This document shows positions 36,271 to 47,643 of a stretch of DNA of 64,000 bases, in pieces (positions within the stretch are counted from its first letter, which is position 1; each line of letters opens with the position of its first letter). Source of the DNA: Jiella sonneratiae (lineage in GTDB: Bacteria; Pseudomonadota; Alphaproteobacteria; Rhizobiales; Rhizobiaceae); contig NZ_JAFMPY010000023.1 of the NCBI RefSeq assembly GCF_017353515.1, forward strand, positions 34,806 to 98,805. The letters are read 5' to 3'. The notes beneath the pieces are model-generated. The model saw only the letters and a list, made by a program, of their open reading frames with translations, made no database searches and had not been told where the DNA came from. The position numbers and the translations under genes are program-made.

Positions 36271-38700
36271 ATGAATTCTCGCAGCCCGCGTCACGCCGCC
36301 GCTCGTCGCCTGTCGGCCCCCTTCGCCGCAGTCGTCTTGCTGTTCCTCGCCTTCCTGCCGCTGGCGGCCAGCGCCCAGTCGCTCCCGGGGCTGTCGGGCG
36401 GGTCCTCGGCGCCGGCCGAGACCAAGACCGACGCGAAGGCGGACGAGCCTTCCCTCGACGATCTGATCAAGATCCTCGAGAATGACGACACCCGGAAGAA
36501 GCTCGTCGAATCGCTGAAGGCCGCCGCCTACGAGGCGCCGGCGAACGGCGATGCGGGCAAGACGGCGCCCGAGAACGCCGACAAGCCGGCCGAGATCGTT
36601 CGCTCGCTTCCCGGCCGGGTCGCCGAATACAGCCGCATGGTGATCGGCGCGGTCGTCGAGAGCTTCCAGGAGGTGCCGCAGTACATCAACCTGTCGGTGG
36701 AGATGCTCTCGGGCGCGCGATCCATCGACATTCCGAGCATCCTGCAGGCGATCCTCCCCGTCGCGCTGGTCGCGCTGGCGGTCTTTGCGATCCTCTTCCT
36801 CGGACGTTATCTCGAACGGGGGATCTTTTCGCGCCTCGCGCACCGAGCCGAGCATGCCGGGCCGATCAGCAAGCTCGCCTATCTCGTCCTGTCCGGCCTG
36901 ATCGAGGCCTTCGTCGTGCTCGTCAGCTGGGCGTGCGGCTATCTCGTCGCCACCCTCTACAACGGCGTCCGGCCGATCTTCGCCCAGGCGCTGTTCCTCA
37001 ACGCCTTCCTGCTCGTCGAGATGATCAAGGTCGGGCTGTCCGCCTTCGTCGCCCCGAACTATCCGGCGCTGCGCCTCACGCCCTTCTCCAACCGGCAGGC
37101 GAGCTACTGGTATTTCTGGATCTCCCGTCTCGTCTCGATCCTCGGCTACACGTTCCTGTTCGTCGCGCCGATCGTCCAGTGGGCCTCGACTCAGGCGGCC
37201 GCGGCGGCGACCCAGTTCATCGTCGCCTTCGGCTCGCTCTGCCTTGCCGTCGGGCTCATCCTGAAGAATCGCGGCGTCGTCCGGGAGCGGCTGAAGCGGG
37301 CGAGGAAGAACGGCGACACCAGCTTCCGCGCCTTCGTCCACGCCCTCGTCGGCCAGATCTGGTGGGTGCTGGCGATCGTCGCGGCCATCTCGCTCTTCGT
37401 GGTCTGGCTGCAGAGCCCGGAGGACGGCCTCTCCTTCGTCGCCGTCGCCGCCGGCAAGTCGGTCGCCGCGATGGCGCTGGGCGGCCTGCTCTTCTCCGTC
37501 CTGTCGCGGATGATCGCCCATGGTGTCACCATCCCCCAGGAGCTGAAATATCGCCTGCCGCTGCTCGAACGCCGGCTCAACGGCTTCGTGCCGAAGCTCC
37601 TGACGATCTTCAGCATCGTGGTGGTGCTCGTCGTCGTCACCTACATTTTCGACTCGTGGGAAATCTCGCGGTTCGGGACCTGGTTCGCCTCGAACACAGG
37701 CCAGACCATCGTGTCGGGCTTCCTCGGCGCGCTGCTCATCGTGGTCGTCGCCGTCGCGATCTATCTCGGCGTCTCGTCCTGGATCGAATACCGGCTCAAT
37801 CCGAACTACGGCAAGGTGCCGACGGCGCGCGAACGCACGCTGCTCTCGCTTTTCCGCAACGCCTTCACCATCACCCTCATCGTGGTCATCTCGATGCTGG
37901 TGCTGTCGCAGATCGGCATCGACATCGCGCCGCTCCTCGCCGGTGCCGGCGTCGTCGGCCTCGCCATCGGTTTCGGCGCCCAGAAGCTCGTCCAGGACAT
38001 CATCACCGGCGCCTTCATCCAGATCCAGAACGCCATGAACGAGGGCGACGTCGTCGAGCTCAACGGCGTGTCCGGCGTCGTCGAGCAGCTGACGGTCCGC
38101 TCCGTCGGCCTGAGGAGCGTCGACGGCACCTGGTATCTGATCCCGTTCTCCTCGGTCGACCAGGTCGCGAACTTCTCGAAGGACTTCGCCTATTACGTCG
38201 CCGACATCGGCGTCGCCTATCGCGAGAACGTCGAGGACGTGAAGGCGATGATGGTCGACGCCTTCGAGGAGCTGAAGGGCACCAATGTCGGCGAGAACCT
38301 GATCTCGGGCTTCGACATGTGGGGCGTCAACGAGCTGGGTGATTCGGCGGTCGTCGTGCGCGGCCGGGTGATGACCAAGCCGGGCACCCAGTGGGGCGTC
38401 GGCCGGGCCTATCGCGAGATCGTGAAGCGCATGTCCGACGAGCGGGGCATCGAGATCCCGTTCCCGCACATGACCATCTGGTTCGGCGAGGGGCGCGACG
38501 GCAAGGCGCCGCCCATCCGGCTGCGCGACGAGGCGAGGAACCGCCCGAGGATCGACGGCCGGACGGCCGAGACGGCCGAGACGGCCGGGCGCGACCGCGA
38601 CGACAGCGACCTCTCCCGCCACGGCACCAGCGAAGCCGACGGCCGGCCGATCCCGCCGGACGCGACCGACATCGAAAGCGCCAGCGGGGGACGGGGCTGA
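36271..38700 (+). CDS. Large MscS-family mechanosensitive channel
   Basis: Protein of 809 residues with a signal peptide (to about residue 36, 'LPLAASAQS'), a periplasmic linker, and about 11 membrane helices before the MscS core. The core's pore helix is 'LAGAGVVGLAIGFGAQKLVQ', followed by 'GAFIQIQNAMNEGDVVELNG' and the beta domain. It releases solutes on osmotic down-shock; size places it with YbdG/YnaI/MscK-like larger members. The ATG at 36271 is preferred for the signal peptide; ATG at 36214 would add 19 residues. The C-terminal 70 residues are charged and probably disordered. Confidence 0.9.
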   Translation: MNSRSPRHAAARRLSAPFAAVVLLFLAFLPLAASAQSLPGLSGGSSAPAETKTDAKADEPSLDDLIKILENDDTRKKLVESLKAAAYEAPANGDAGKTAPENADKPAEIVRSLPGRVAEYSRMVIGAVVESFQEVPQYINLSVEMLSGARSIDIPSILQAILPVALVALAVFAILFLGRYLERGIFSRLAHRAEHAGPISKLAYLVLSGLIEAFVVLVSWACGYLVATLYNGVRPIFAQALFLNAFLLVEMIKVGLSAFVAPNYPALRLTPFSNRQASYWYFWISRLVSILGYTFLFVAPIVQWASTQAAAAATQFIVAFGSLCLAVGLILKNRGVVRERLKRARKNGDTSFRAFVHALVGQIWWVLAIVAAISLFVVWLQSPEDGLSFVAVAAGKSVAAMALGGLLFSVLSRMIAHGVTIPQELKYRLPLLERRLNGFVPKLLTIFSIVVVLVVVTYIFDSWEISRFGTWFASNTGQTIVSGFLGALLIVVVAVAIYLGVSSWIEYRLNPNYGKVPTARERTLLSLFRNAFTITLIVVISMLVLSQIGIDIAPLLAGAGVVGLAIGFGAQKLVQDIITGAFIQIQNAMNEGDVVELNGVSGVVEQLTVRSVGLRSVDGTWYLIPFSSVDQVANFSKDFAYYVADIGVAYRENVEDVKAMMVDAFEELKGTNVGENLISGFDMWGVNELGDSAVVVRGRVMTKPGTQWGVGRAYREIVKRMSDERGIEIPFPHMTIWFGEGRDGKAPPIRLRDEARNRPRIDGRTAETAETAGRDRDDSDLSRHGTSEADGRPIPPDATDIESASGGRG

Positions 38701-38920
38701 GCGGCATCCGCCGGCCGTCGCGCCAGCGGCAGCGCGGCAAGGTCGCGACCCGGGTCGAAGCGATGCCTGCCTGACCATTTACCCCGCCGGAAGGCGGCAG
38801 CCGCCCGGCAGGACGGACGGGTTGCGGAGCGGCGTTGCGAGGCCCTATCTAGGGGAAACGGCCCTCCGGTGATTCTCGGCGGGCGAGCCCGCCAATTTCT
38901 CGCGATCCTGAGACAGTATC

Positions 38921-39553
38921 ATGAAGCACCCGATCGAAACCGCGATGAACCTCGTTCCGATGGTCGTCGAACAGACCAACCGGGGCGAGCGCGCCTACGA
39001 CATCTTCTCGCGGCTCCTGAAGGAGCGGGTGATCTTCATCACCGGGCCGATCGAGGATTCCATGGCGACGCTGGTCTGCGCCCAGCTCCTCTTCCTCGAG
39101 GCCGAGAACCCGAAGAAGGAAATCGCCCTCTACATCAACTCGCCGGGTGGCGTCGTGACCTCGGGAATGGCGATTTACGACACCATGCAGTTCATCAAGC
39201 CGGCCGTCTCGACTCTGTGCATCGGCCAGGCCGCCTCGATGGGCTCGCTGCTCCTCTGCGCCGGGCACAAGGACATGCGCTTCGCGACGCCCAATGCCCG
39301 CATCATGGTGCACCAGCCTTCCGGCGGTTTTTCCGGCCAGGCCTCCGACATCGAGCGGCACGCCCAGGACATCATCAAGCTGAAGCGCCGGCTGAACGAG
39401 GTCTACGTCCAGCACACCGGGCAGGACTACGAGACGATCGAGCGCACGCTCGACCGCGACCACTTCATGACGGCGGGCGAGGCCCAGGCCTTCGGTCTGA
39501 TCGACAAGGTCTACTCGTCCCGCGCAGCCCTCGAGCAGGAAATGTCGCGCTAG
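38921..39553 (+). CDS. clpP: ATP-dependent Clp protease proteolytic subunit ClpP
   Basis: Serine peptidase of 210 residues that forms the two-ring chamber used by ClpX and ClpA. The catalytic triad is S106 ('GQAASMGS'), H131 ('IMVHQPSGG') and D180 region ('LDRDHFM'). The N-terminal '[20 protein letters not shown]' is the usual start. ATG at 38921 is accepted, since AGACAG-type sequence upstream gives a weak site only. The gene precedes clpX and lon. An unusual inverted repeat begins at its last stop base (39553-39625), so clpX may be uncoupled from clpP. Confidence 0.97.
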   Translation: MKHPIETAMNLVPMVVEQTNRGERAYDIFSRLLKERVIFITGPIEDSMATLVCAQLLFLEAENPKKEIALYINSPGGVVTSGMAIYDTMQFIKPAVSTLCIGQAASMGSLLLCAGHKDMRFATPNARIMVHQPSGGFSGQASDIERHAQDIIKLKRRLNEVYVQHTGQDYETIERTLDRDHFMTAGEAQAFGLIDKVYSSRAALEQEMSR

Positions 39554-39625
39554 TGGATTGAATTTGACATGCGAGTCCCGATCGCGTGAGGCGTCGTGTC
39601 AGATGTCAAATTCGGAAAAATCCAC
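39553..39625. repeat. Long two-part inverted repeat directly after clpP
   Basis: Outer arms GTGGATT (39553-39559) and AATCCAC (39619-39625) and inner arms GAATTTGACAT (39560-39570) and ATGTCAAATTC (39603-39613) enclose 32 bp. The arms are AT-rich, unlike the local DNA. It overlaps the last base of the clpP stop codon. No T-run follows, so terminator function is uncertain; a protein site or inserted small element are other options. Confidence 0.8.
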
Positions 39626-39947
39626 CAGGATCATAATCTTGGCGAGTAATCTTTCGATTCCGGCATTTGCCGCGCGGTCTCCACGGAATGGGACCAGATG
39701 TCGGAATCGGATCACGAGCGGCGATTTGGTTGCGGTCGTCACTTGCCGGCCACAGTTGATCGCCGATAATGGGAGCATCTCTCGTTAAGGGCCGCATAAG
39801 CAATTGGCGATATCCCGTATGATGTGGAGTGCTGTGCGAGGTCGGGGTCGGTCGAAAGGCGCGGAGTGATCGGGCGCCCGGCCGGGGCGCCGGTTCGCAG
39901 ACGAGACGTAAACGGGTACGAACGAACCCGATCGGAAGGATAGACGA
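39626..39947 (+). promoter_or_regulatory. Leader region of clpX
   Basis: 322 bp without a gene and of lower GC. It should carry the clpX promoter; a -10-like TATGAT is in 'CCGTATGATG' near 39817, without a clear -35. A GGAAGGA binding site precedes the clpX ATG. Short frames here lack coding character. Confidence 0.35.
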
Positions 39948-41216
<1,269 letters not shown>

Positions 41217-41250
41217 CCGGTTCGCCGCTTTTCGTCGATTGACGCATCGA

Positions 41251-41288
41251 AATGCCCGCTCGGTCGCCCGACGCGGGCATTTTGCTTT
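41251..41288 (+). terminator. Rho-independent terminator after clpX
   Basis: ATGCCCGC (41252-41259) pairs with GCGGGCAT (41273-41280), then TTTGCTTTCTT. It separates clpX from lon. Confidence 0.8.
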
Positions 41289-41331
41289 CTTGCGCAGGTC
41301 TGGCGCTGCACTGCGAAAGGCTGCCGGAGCG

Positions 41332-41360
41332 CTTGAAAAACAAGGCTTCCGACGCCAGAT
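41332..41360 (+). promoter_or_regulatory. Candidate heat-shock (RpoH) promoter of lon
   Basis: CTTGAA (41332-41337) is followed after 17 bp by CCAGAT (41355-41360), close to the sigma-32 pattern CTTGAA and CCATAT-like -10. It lies 90 bp before lon, a classic heat-shock gene, and after the clpX terminator. Confidence 0.45.
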
Positions 41361-41452
41361 TGGCGTTGGCGAATGGCCTCTCGCGCAAGCGCTTCGGTTT
41401 AAGGTTTGCGCCGGAGGGCCGCACACGGCCCTGGCCGTAGAAAGGAAAAATC

Positions 41453-43873
41453 ATGTCCCATACGCCAGACCGCCCCGAGGCTGGAGACAGGGCTCTGTTC
41501 CCGGTCCTCCCGCTTCGTGACATTGTTGTTTTTCCTCACATGATCGTGCCGCTTTTCGTTGGTCGCGAGAAGTCGATCAAGGCGCTCGAAGAGGTCATGG
41601 GCGCCGACAAGCAGATCCTCCTCGCCACGCAGAAGAACGCCGGCGACGCCGATCCGGCGCCGGACGGCATCTATCCCGTCGGCACGGTCGCCAACGTCCT
41701 GCAGCTCCTGAAGCTGCCCGACGGCACGGTGAAGGTGCTGGTCGAGGGGATGTCGCGGGCGCGCATCCGCTCCTTCACCCGCAGGTCGGAGTGGCACGAG
41801 GCCGAGGCCGAAGTCGCCGACGACGCCGACGACGATCCGGTCGAGGTCGAGGCGCTGGCCCGCTCGGTGGTCTCGGAATTCGAGAGCTACGTCAAGCTGA
41901 ACAAGAAGATCTCGCCCGAGGTCGTCGGCGCCGTCGGCCAGATCGAGGACTATTCCAAGCTTGCCGACACGGTCGCCTCGCACCTCGCGATCAAGATCCC
42001 CGAGAAGCAGGAGATGCTGTCGCTGTTCTCGGTGCGCGAGCGCCTGGAACGCGCGCTCGGCTTCATGGAGTCGGAGATCTCCGTTCTGCAGGTTGAGAAG
42101 CGCATCCGCTCGCGCGTCAAGCGCCAGATGGAGAAGACGCAGCGCGAATACTACCTCAACGAGCAGATGAAGGCGATCCAGAAGGAGCTCGGCGACGGCG
42201 AGGACGGCCGTGACGAGATGGCCGAGCTCGAGGAGCGCATCAAGAAGACCAAGCTGTCGAAGGAGGCGCGCGAGAAGGCGAATGCCGAGCTGAAGAAGCT
42301 CCGGCAGATGTCGCCGATGTCGGCCGAGGCGACCGTGGTGCGCAACTATCTCGACTGGCTGCTGGGCCTGCCCTGGGGCGTCAAGTCGAAGGTCAAGATC
42401 GACCTGAAGAAGGCCGAGGAGATCCTCGATGCCGACCATTACGGCCTCGACAAGGTCAAGGAGCGCATCGTCGAGTATCTCGCCGTGCAGAGCCGCCAGA
42501 ACAAGCTGAAGGGGCCGATCCTGTGCCTCGTCGGCCCTCCGGGCGTCGGCAAGACCTCGCTCGCCAAGTCGATCGCCCGGGCGACCGGCCGCGAATACGT
42601 GCGCATGGCGCTCGGCGGCGTCAGGGACGAGGCGGAGATCCGCGGTCACCGGCGGACCTATATCGGCTCGATGCCCGGCAAGGTCATCCAGTCGATGAAG
42701 AAGGCGAAGAAGGCCAATCCGCTCTTCTTGCTCGACGAGATCGACAAGATGGGCATGGACTTCCGCGGCGATCCGTCCTCGGCTCTGCTTGAGGTGCTCG
42801 ATCCCGAGCAGAACGCCACCTTCATGGACCACTATCTGGAGGTCGAATACGACCTCTCCTCGACCATGTTCGTGACCACCGCCAACACGCTCAACATCCC
42901 GGCGCCGCTGATGGATCGGATGGAGATCATCCGCATCGCCGGCTACACCGAGGACGAGAAGGTGGAGATCGCCCGCCGGCATCTCCTGCCGAAGGCGATC
43001 CGCGACCATGCGCTGAAGGACGGTGAGTTCTCGGTCTCCGGGGACGCGCTGCGTGAGATTGCGCGCCGCTATACCCGCGAGGCGGGGGTGCGCAATTTCG
43101 AGCGCGAGCTGATGACGCTCGCCCGCAAGGCGGTCACCAAGATCCTCAAGGGCGAGGCGACGACCGTCGAGGTGACGGCGGACAACATCTCCGACTATCT
43201 CGGCGTGCCGCGCTTCCGCTACGGCGAGGCCGAGCTCGACGACCAGGTCGGCGTCGTCACCGGCTTGGCCTGGACCGAGGTCGGCGGCGAGCTTCTGACC
43301 ATCGAAGGCGTCATGATGCCCGGCAAGGGCAAGATGACGGTGACGGGCAACCTCAAGGACGTGATGAAGGAGTCGATCTCGGCCGCCGCATCCTACGTCC
43401 GGTCGCGGGCGCTCGACTACGGCATCAAGCCGCCGCTCTTCGAGAAGCGGGACATCCACGTGCATGTGCCGGAAGGCGCGACGCCGAAGGACGGTCCGTC
43501 GGCCGGCACGGCGATGGCGACCGCCATCGTCTCGGTGATGACCGGCATCCCGGTGCGCCGCGACATCGCCATGACCGGTGAGATCACGCTGCGCGGCCGG
43601 GTCCTGCCGATCGGCGGTCTGAAGGAGAAGCTGCTCGCCGCGCTGCGCGGCGGCATCAAGAAGGTGCTGATCCCGGAAGAGAACGCCAAGGATCTGGCGG
43701 ACATCCCCGACAACGTGAAGAACCGCCTCGAGATCGTGCCGGTTTCACGGATGGGGGAGGTGCTCGAACACGCCCTCATCGAATCGCCGAAGGCGGTGGA
43801 GTGGTCCGAAACCGAGGAGCCTCTGACCGGCGCGGAGCCGGCGGAGGAGGGCGCGACGGCTGTTGCGCACTGA
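41453..43873 (+). CDS. lon: ATP-dependent protease Lon
   Basis: Protein of 806 residues with the N-terminal LON substrate domain ('[20 protein letters not shown]'), a coiled coil, the AAA module (Walker A '[14 protein letters not shown]', Walker B '[11 protein letters not shown]') and the Ser/Lys peptidase domain. The catalytic serine is S683 ('[10 protein letters not shown]'), with the dyad lysine in 'GLKEK' at 724-726. It degrades unfolded and regulatory proteins in the cytosol. ATG at 41453 has AAAGGAAA upstream. Its neighbours are clpX before and hupB after, as in many Alphaproteobacteria. A terminator separates it from hupB. Confidence 0.98.
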   Translation: MSHTPDRPEAGDRALFPVLPLRDIVVFPHMIVPLFVGREKSIKALEEVMGADKQILLATQKNAGDADPAPDGIYPVGTVANVLQLLKLPDGTVKVLVEGMSRARIRSFTRRSEWHEAEAEVADDADDDPVEVEALARSVVSEFESYVKLNKKISPEVVGAVGQIEDYSKLADTVASHLAIKIPEKQEMLSLFSVRERLERALGFMESEISVLQVEKRIRSRVKRQMEKTQREYYLNEQMKAIQKELGDGEDGRDEMAELEERIKKTKLSKEAREKANAELKKLRQMSPMSAEATVVRNYLDWLLGLPWGVKSKVKIDLKKAEEILDADHYGLDKVKERIVEYLAVQSRQNKLKGPILCLVGPPGVGKTSLAKSIARATGREYVRMALGGVRDEAEIRGHRRTYIGSMPGKVIQSMKKAKKANPLFLLDEIDKMGMDFRGDPSSALLEVLDPEQNATFMDHYLEVEYDLSSTMFVTTANTLNIPAPLMDRMEIIRIAGYTEDEKVEIARRHLLPKAIRDHALKDGEFSVSGDALREIARRYTREAGVRNFERELMTLARKAVTKILKGEATTVEVTADNISDYLGVPRFRYGEAELDDQVGVVTGLAWTEVGGELLTIEGVMMPGKGKMTVTGNLKDVMKESISAAASYVRSRALDYGIKPPLFEKRDIHVHVPEGATPKDGPSAGTAMATAIVSVMTGIPVRRDIAMTGEITLRGRVLPIGGLKEKLLAALRGGIKKVLIPEENAKDLADIPDNVKNRLEIVPVSRMGEVLEHALIESPKAVEWSETEEPLTGAEPAEEGATAVAH

Positions 43874-43900
43874 CCTCACTCATCGAAAGATGTGGAAAAG

Positions 43901-43927
43901 TGCCGCCTTCCGAGGCGGCATTTTTTT
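43901..43927 (+). terminator. Rho-independent terminator after lon
   Basis: TGCCGCC (43901-43907) pairs with GGCGGCA (43914-43920) around TTCCGA, followed by seven T residues. Confidence 0.9.
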
Positions 43928-44045
43928 GCCCTGACTTTGATTCGCCCCCGGCGGACATTGCCGATTTCCGGGCTTTCCGCGAAAGTGTTCGCCGGTTCTA
44001 TGAATGGAATCAGGTGGGCAATTTTGCTCGACAAGGAGGATGCCA

Positions 44046-44321
44046 GTGAACAAGAATGACCTCGTTTCCGCCGTCTCCGAACAGGCGGAGCTTTCCAAGC
44101 AACAGGCGGGCGCTGCCGTCGACGCCGTGTTCGAGGCCATCGAGGCCGCCATGGCCAAGGGCGACGACGTTCGCCTCGTCGGTTTCGGAACGTTTTCGGT
44201 GACGCATCGCGCCGCATCGAAGGGCCGCAACCCGTCCACGGGCGCCGAGGTCGACATTCCGGCCCGCAACGTCCCGAAATTCGCCCCCGGCAAGGGCCTG
44301 AAGGATGCGGTGAACAAGTAA
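44046..44321 (+). CDS. hupB: DNA-binding protein HU
   Basis: Histone-like protein of 91 residues that bends and compacts DNA. It shows 'MNKNDLVSAVSEQAELSKQQ' at the start (reading GTG as Met), 'VRLVGFGTFSVTHRAA' in the body, and 'GRNPSTGAEVDIPARNVPKF' as the arm with the intercalating proline. GTG at 44046 is chosen over ATG at 44040, because AAGGAGG at 44033-44039 overlaps the ATG and sits six bases before the GTG. It follows lon, as in Rhizobium and Brucella. Confidence 0.96.
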   Translation: MNKNDLVSAVSEQAELSKQQAGAAVDAVFEAIEAAMAKGDDVRLVGFGTFSVTHRAASKGRNPSTGAEVDIPARNVPKFAPGKGLKDAVNK

Positions 44322-44938
44322 GGCGTCCCGCCTCTCGCGCCGATCGTTCGGATCCGGCCTGCCAGATCGCCGCCGCAGGCTGGATTTCACGTCCCGCCCG
44401 CGGCGGCGGCGTGCCGTGATGCGGCGCGTCCAGCCCTCCGGCCGCGTCAAGCCGGATCGGTTCATACTTCCAAGCGGCGCCCTGCGCGCTCCCTGGCGCG
44501 GCGATCCGTACATCTCGGGCGGTCCACAAGCGCGCAGCCGAGCTTTCATTTCCGCCGCTCGGCCGGTCTGCCGAAGCCGGCGGCCCATTCGCGCAGCATG
44601 GCCATCAAAAGCTTCCCTTACGTAGCTTATCGGTGGCCTGAAAGCAATCGCTGCCCGCCGGGCGCCGTTCGCGAGGCGCGGCGACTCAAGTCGGCCGAGG
44701 GTGCATGGTGCGCCGGCGAAGCGGCGCATCTGCGAGCGATATGCGCGAGACCAAAGTTTGTTTCGTCCGACACGACGCGCGTCACGGGCGCTTTTGCAGG
44801 CCCCGGCATTGCGCTGACTGGCCCGGGCCCTCAGATTCGCTCATATAGCTCATCGCTCGCGCGGGGCCGCCCATGCCACGCGGGGCCGTTGCAGACACGA
44901 CATGCGCCCGGTGCCGTGCGCCGGCGGGAGGAACGACG
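44322..44938. other. Gene-poor stretch after hupB
   Basis: 617 bp with no supported gene. Open frames here have no coding character, no good binding site and no recognisable domain. In several Hyphomicrobiales the respiratory complex I operon follows hupB at this position; here a UxaA-type gene follows instead, so this may be a rearrangement point. No IS remnant or repeat was recognised. Confidence 0.5.
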
Positions 44939-46459
44939 ATGGACGAGACGACGACGGAGCGCGACGGGGCAACCAAGGTGCTGCGCCTAGACCCCGCGGA
45001 TACGGTCGCGGTTGCCCTGAGGCCGCTGGCGATCGGCGAGACGGTCGAAGGGATCGCCCTGAAGAGCCCGATCCCGATGGGCCACAAGCTCTCGCTGGTC
45101 GATCGCGTCGAGGGCGACCCCGTCGTCAAATACGGCCAGGTGATCGGGCGGGCGACCGCCGCGATCGCCGCCGGCGAACACGTGCACAGCCACAACTGCG
45201 GCATGGCGGATCTCCGCAACGCCGCCGGCGCCGCTGCCCCGGCGCGGCGCGAGCCGCCGGAGCGCAAGACCTTTCAAGGCTTCCTGCGGCCGGATGGCCG
45301 CGCCGGCACCCGCAACTATATCGGCATCCTCGCGTCGGTGAACTGCTCGACGACGGTCTGCCATGCCATTGCCGCGGAAGCCGAAAAGCGGCTTTTGCCG
45401 CGCTATCCGGGCATCGACGGCTTCGCCGCCATCGTCCACGACCAGGGCTGCGGCATGGCCGGCGCGGGCGAGGGGTTCGACACGCTGGTGCGGACGCTGA
45501 AGGGCTATCGCGACCACCCGAATTTCGGCGGCATCCTGATCGTCGGGCTCGGCTGCGAGGTCAACCAGCTGACACTCTACCAGCGGACCGACTGGACCAG
45601 GGAGCGCTTCGCCACCTTCAACATCCAGGAGGTGGGGGGCTCCGCCTCGGCGGTGCGCCGTGCACTCGAGATCCTCGAGCCGATCGCCGCGGCCGCTGAC
45701 GGGGACCGGCGCACCGAACTGCCGGTCTCGAAGCTGACGCTCGCCATGCAGTGCGGCGGTTCCGACGCATTTTCCGGCATCTCGGCCAATCCCGCCCTCG
45801 GCGTCGCCTCCGATCTCCTCGTCGCCGCCGGCGGTACCTCGATCCTCTCAGAGACCCCGGAGATCTTCGGAGCCGAGCACCTGCTCATCGCCCGTTCCGA
45901 CGCCGAGACCGGGGCCCGGATCGCGGCGATGATCGACTGGTGGCGCGACTATGCCGACAAGAACGGCGCCGAGCTGGACAACAATCCTTCGCCCGGAAAC
46001 AAGCGGGGCGGCCTGACGACGATCCTCGAAAAGTCGCTGGGGGCCGTCGCCAAGGGCGGGCGCGCGCCCGTCGCCGGCGCCTTTGCCTATGCCGAGCGGA
46101 TCGACCGCAGCGGCTTCGTCTTCGTCGACACGCCCGGCTACGATCCGGTCTCCGCTACCGGGCAGGTGGCGAGCGGCGGCAACGTCATCGCCTTCACCAC
46201 CGGCCGGGGCTCGTGCTTCGGCGCTAAACCGGCCCCGAGCATCAAGCTCGCCTCGACGACCAACCTTTACAACGCCATGCCAGAGGACATGGACATCGAC
46301 TGCGGGCGCGTGCTCTCGGGCGAACTCGACCTCGAGGCGCTGGGGCTGTCGATCTACGGGACGATCCTCGACGTCGCCTCGGGCCGCAAGAGCCGCTCGG
46401 AAGAGTTCGGCTACGGCGATCACGAATTCGTGCCGTGGAAGATCGGGGCGACGCTGTAG
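44939..46459 (+). CDS. UxaA/GarD-family sugar acid dehydratase (altronate dehydratase type)
   Basis: Protein of 506 residues. Residues 1-95 form the SAF domain ('GEHVHSHNCGM'), and the rest the catalytic UxaA domain: 'GRAGTRNYIGILASVNCSTT', 'VHDQGCGMAGAGEGFDTLVR', 'LAMQCGGSDAFSGISANP' and 'FTTGRGSCFGAKPAPSIKLA'. The cysteines in these blocks fit the metal site. Enzymes of this fused type dehydrate altronate or related hexonates to 2-keto-3-deoxy acids. The ATG at 44939 has GGGAGGA at 44926-44932. No uronate pathway partners are in this window, so the exact substrate stays open. Confidence 0.88.
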   Translation: MDETTTERDGATKVLRLDPADTVAVALRPLAIGETVEGIALKSPIPMGHKLSLVDRVEGDPVVKYGQVIGRATAAIAAGEHVHSHNCGMADLRNAAGAAAPARREPPERKTFQGFLRPDGRAGTRNYIGILASVNCSTTVCHAIAAEAEKRLLPRYPGIDGFAAIVHDQGCGMAGAGEGFDTLVRTLKGYRDHPNFGGILIVGLGCEVNQLTLYQRTDWTRERFATFNIQEVGGSASAVRRALEILEPIAAAADGDRRTELPVSKLTLAMQCGGSDAFSGISANPALGVASDLLVAAGGTSILSETPEIFGAEHLLIARSDAETGARIAAMIDWWRDYADKNGAELDNNPSPGNKRGGLTTILEKSLGAVAKGGRAPVAGAFAYAERIDRSGFVFVDTPGYDPVSATGQVASGGNVIAFTTGRGSCFGAKPAPSIKLASTTNLYNAMPEDMDIDCGRVLSGELDLEALGLSIYGTILDVASGRKSRSEEFGYGDHEFVPWKIGATL

Positions 46460-46678
46460 CGCCGCCTGCTTCGCCCTCGGGCCGCGGCGGCGCGGCCCGC
46501 GACGCCTGAAAGGGCAGGCGCGGCTCCGGCCCGCGGGGCGTCGGGCGCCTGTCTCCGGCGATTGCCCGACGGCATGATCCCGTAGCCGCCTCCCGATAAG
46601 GGCAGTTTGCCGCAGCAACCAGTCAGCCGTGCGAAGAGTTCACTCGGCATAACCGAAACCATTGAAAAGGTTACTGCC

Positions 46679-47020
46679 ATGAAGCTCCTTGCTGCAGCCG
46701 CTGCTGCCACCCTCTTCGTCGCCCCGGCCTTCGCCCAGACCGGCTCGGGCAATCCCGACAGCTCGCGTTCGATGGAAGAAGCGCCGACCACTTCCGGTTC
46801 GGTGACCGACTGCGCCGCGAACCCGACGGCTGCCGACTGCACGACGACCGGCAGCATGACGAAGGACAACACCTCGACGACCGGCAACCAGATGAGCCCG
46901 GACCCGGCGCAGAACTCCAAGTCGGCCGGCTCGTCGACTGCCAAGAGCGGCGAGATGGGCAACGGCGCCGATACGACCGCCCCGGCGGGTGGTCTGGTGC
47001 CGGGCCAGACGAGCAATTGA
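46679..47020 (+). CDS. Secreted Ser/Thr-rich disordered protein
   Basis: Protein of 113 residues with a clear signal peptide (cleavage after 'APAFA', residue 19). The mature part is almost only Ser, Thr, Gly, Asn, Asp and Ala and has two cysteines in 'DCAANPTAADC', about ten residues apart, which could form one disulfide. No family is recognised. ATG at 46679 has AAAAGG at 46665-46670. A GC hairpin and then a terminator follow, so it is a single transcription unit. Low-complexity exported proteins of this sort are often stress or cell-envelope related, but nothing here shows it. Confidence 0.7.
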   Translation: MKLLAAAAAATLFVAPAFAQTGSGNPDSSRSMEEAPTTSGSVTDCAANPTAADCTTTGSMTKDNTSTTGNQMSPDPAQNSKSAGSSTAKSGEMGNGADTTAPAGGLVPGQTSN

Positions 47021-47110
47021 TCGGTCGCACGGGTCGGTGCGCCGCGCCGAACGGCGCGGCGTGACGCAACCCGGCAACCGATCCGACCGGTGCCACGGCC
47101 GGTCGAGAAG

Positions 47111-47137
47111 GGGCTCCCGGGATCGGGGGCCCTTTTT
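47111..47137 (+). terminator. Rho-independent terminator after the secreted protein
   Basis: GGGCTCCC (47111-47118) pairs with GGGGGCCC (47125-47132) through one G-U pair, followed by five T residues (47133-47137). Confidence 0.75.
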
Positions 47138-47349
47138 CGTGTCGGGAGCCATTGTGTCGGCCATTGTGCTCCGGCCATTGTGTTTTGGGCCGGTTCGAGC
47201 CGGGCGGCGCGCCATCCCATGCGGCCCACGCAGCTCGCCGCGGTGCGGCACTGCGTGCCTGACGGTCGCGTCGACGGGACGTCGTGGAGGGCCTTCGGGA
47301 CAAACCGGCAACTCGCGACGGTCACGTGTCGACGAGGCCGACGGGGGCG

Positions 47350-47425
47350 TGGTGGGCGGTGAGAGACTCGAACTCCCGACATCCTCGGTGTAAACGAGGC
47401 GCTCTACCAGCTGAGCTAACCGCCC
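47350..47425 (-). tRNA. tRNA-Val (anticodon TAC)
   Basis: 76 nt with CCA encoded (TGG at 47350-47352 on the plus strand). Acceptor stem GGGCGGT/ACCGCCC, D arm with AGCTCAGCTGGTAGAGC, anticodon stem CCTCG/CGAGG around TTTACAC giving anticodon TAC, and T loop GTTCGAGTC all fit valine tRNA. Confidence 0.97.
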
Positions 47426-47643
47426 GTGCGGATTTCCTACGGCTTTGCCGGACGGACCGCAAGGCCGCTCGCGCCGCAGGCCGGCGCGGACATCCCATGC
47501 CACACGGGGTTCGACCTTCTCTCCCTGCCACCCGGCGTCAGGGCGCGGTGGCCCGGCGATGCCGGGCCGTGCCGGATCGTGCGTTTCGTCGGCGCGGGGG
47601 TTCCGTCGGGGCCGCTCACGGCGGCTCCGGCTCTTTCCGTGCG

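Noticed and set aside
35854..38778. A 974-residue frame opposite the MscS channel
   Set aside because: Shadow of the channel gene with biased composition only.
44598..44990. A 130-residue frame in the gap after hupB
   Set aside because: No binding site, atypical residue use and overlap with the start of the UxaA-type gene.
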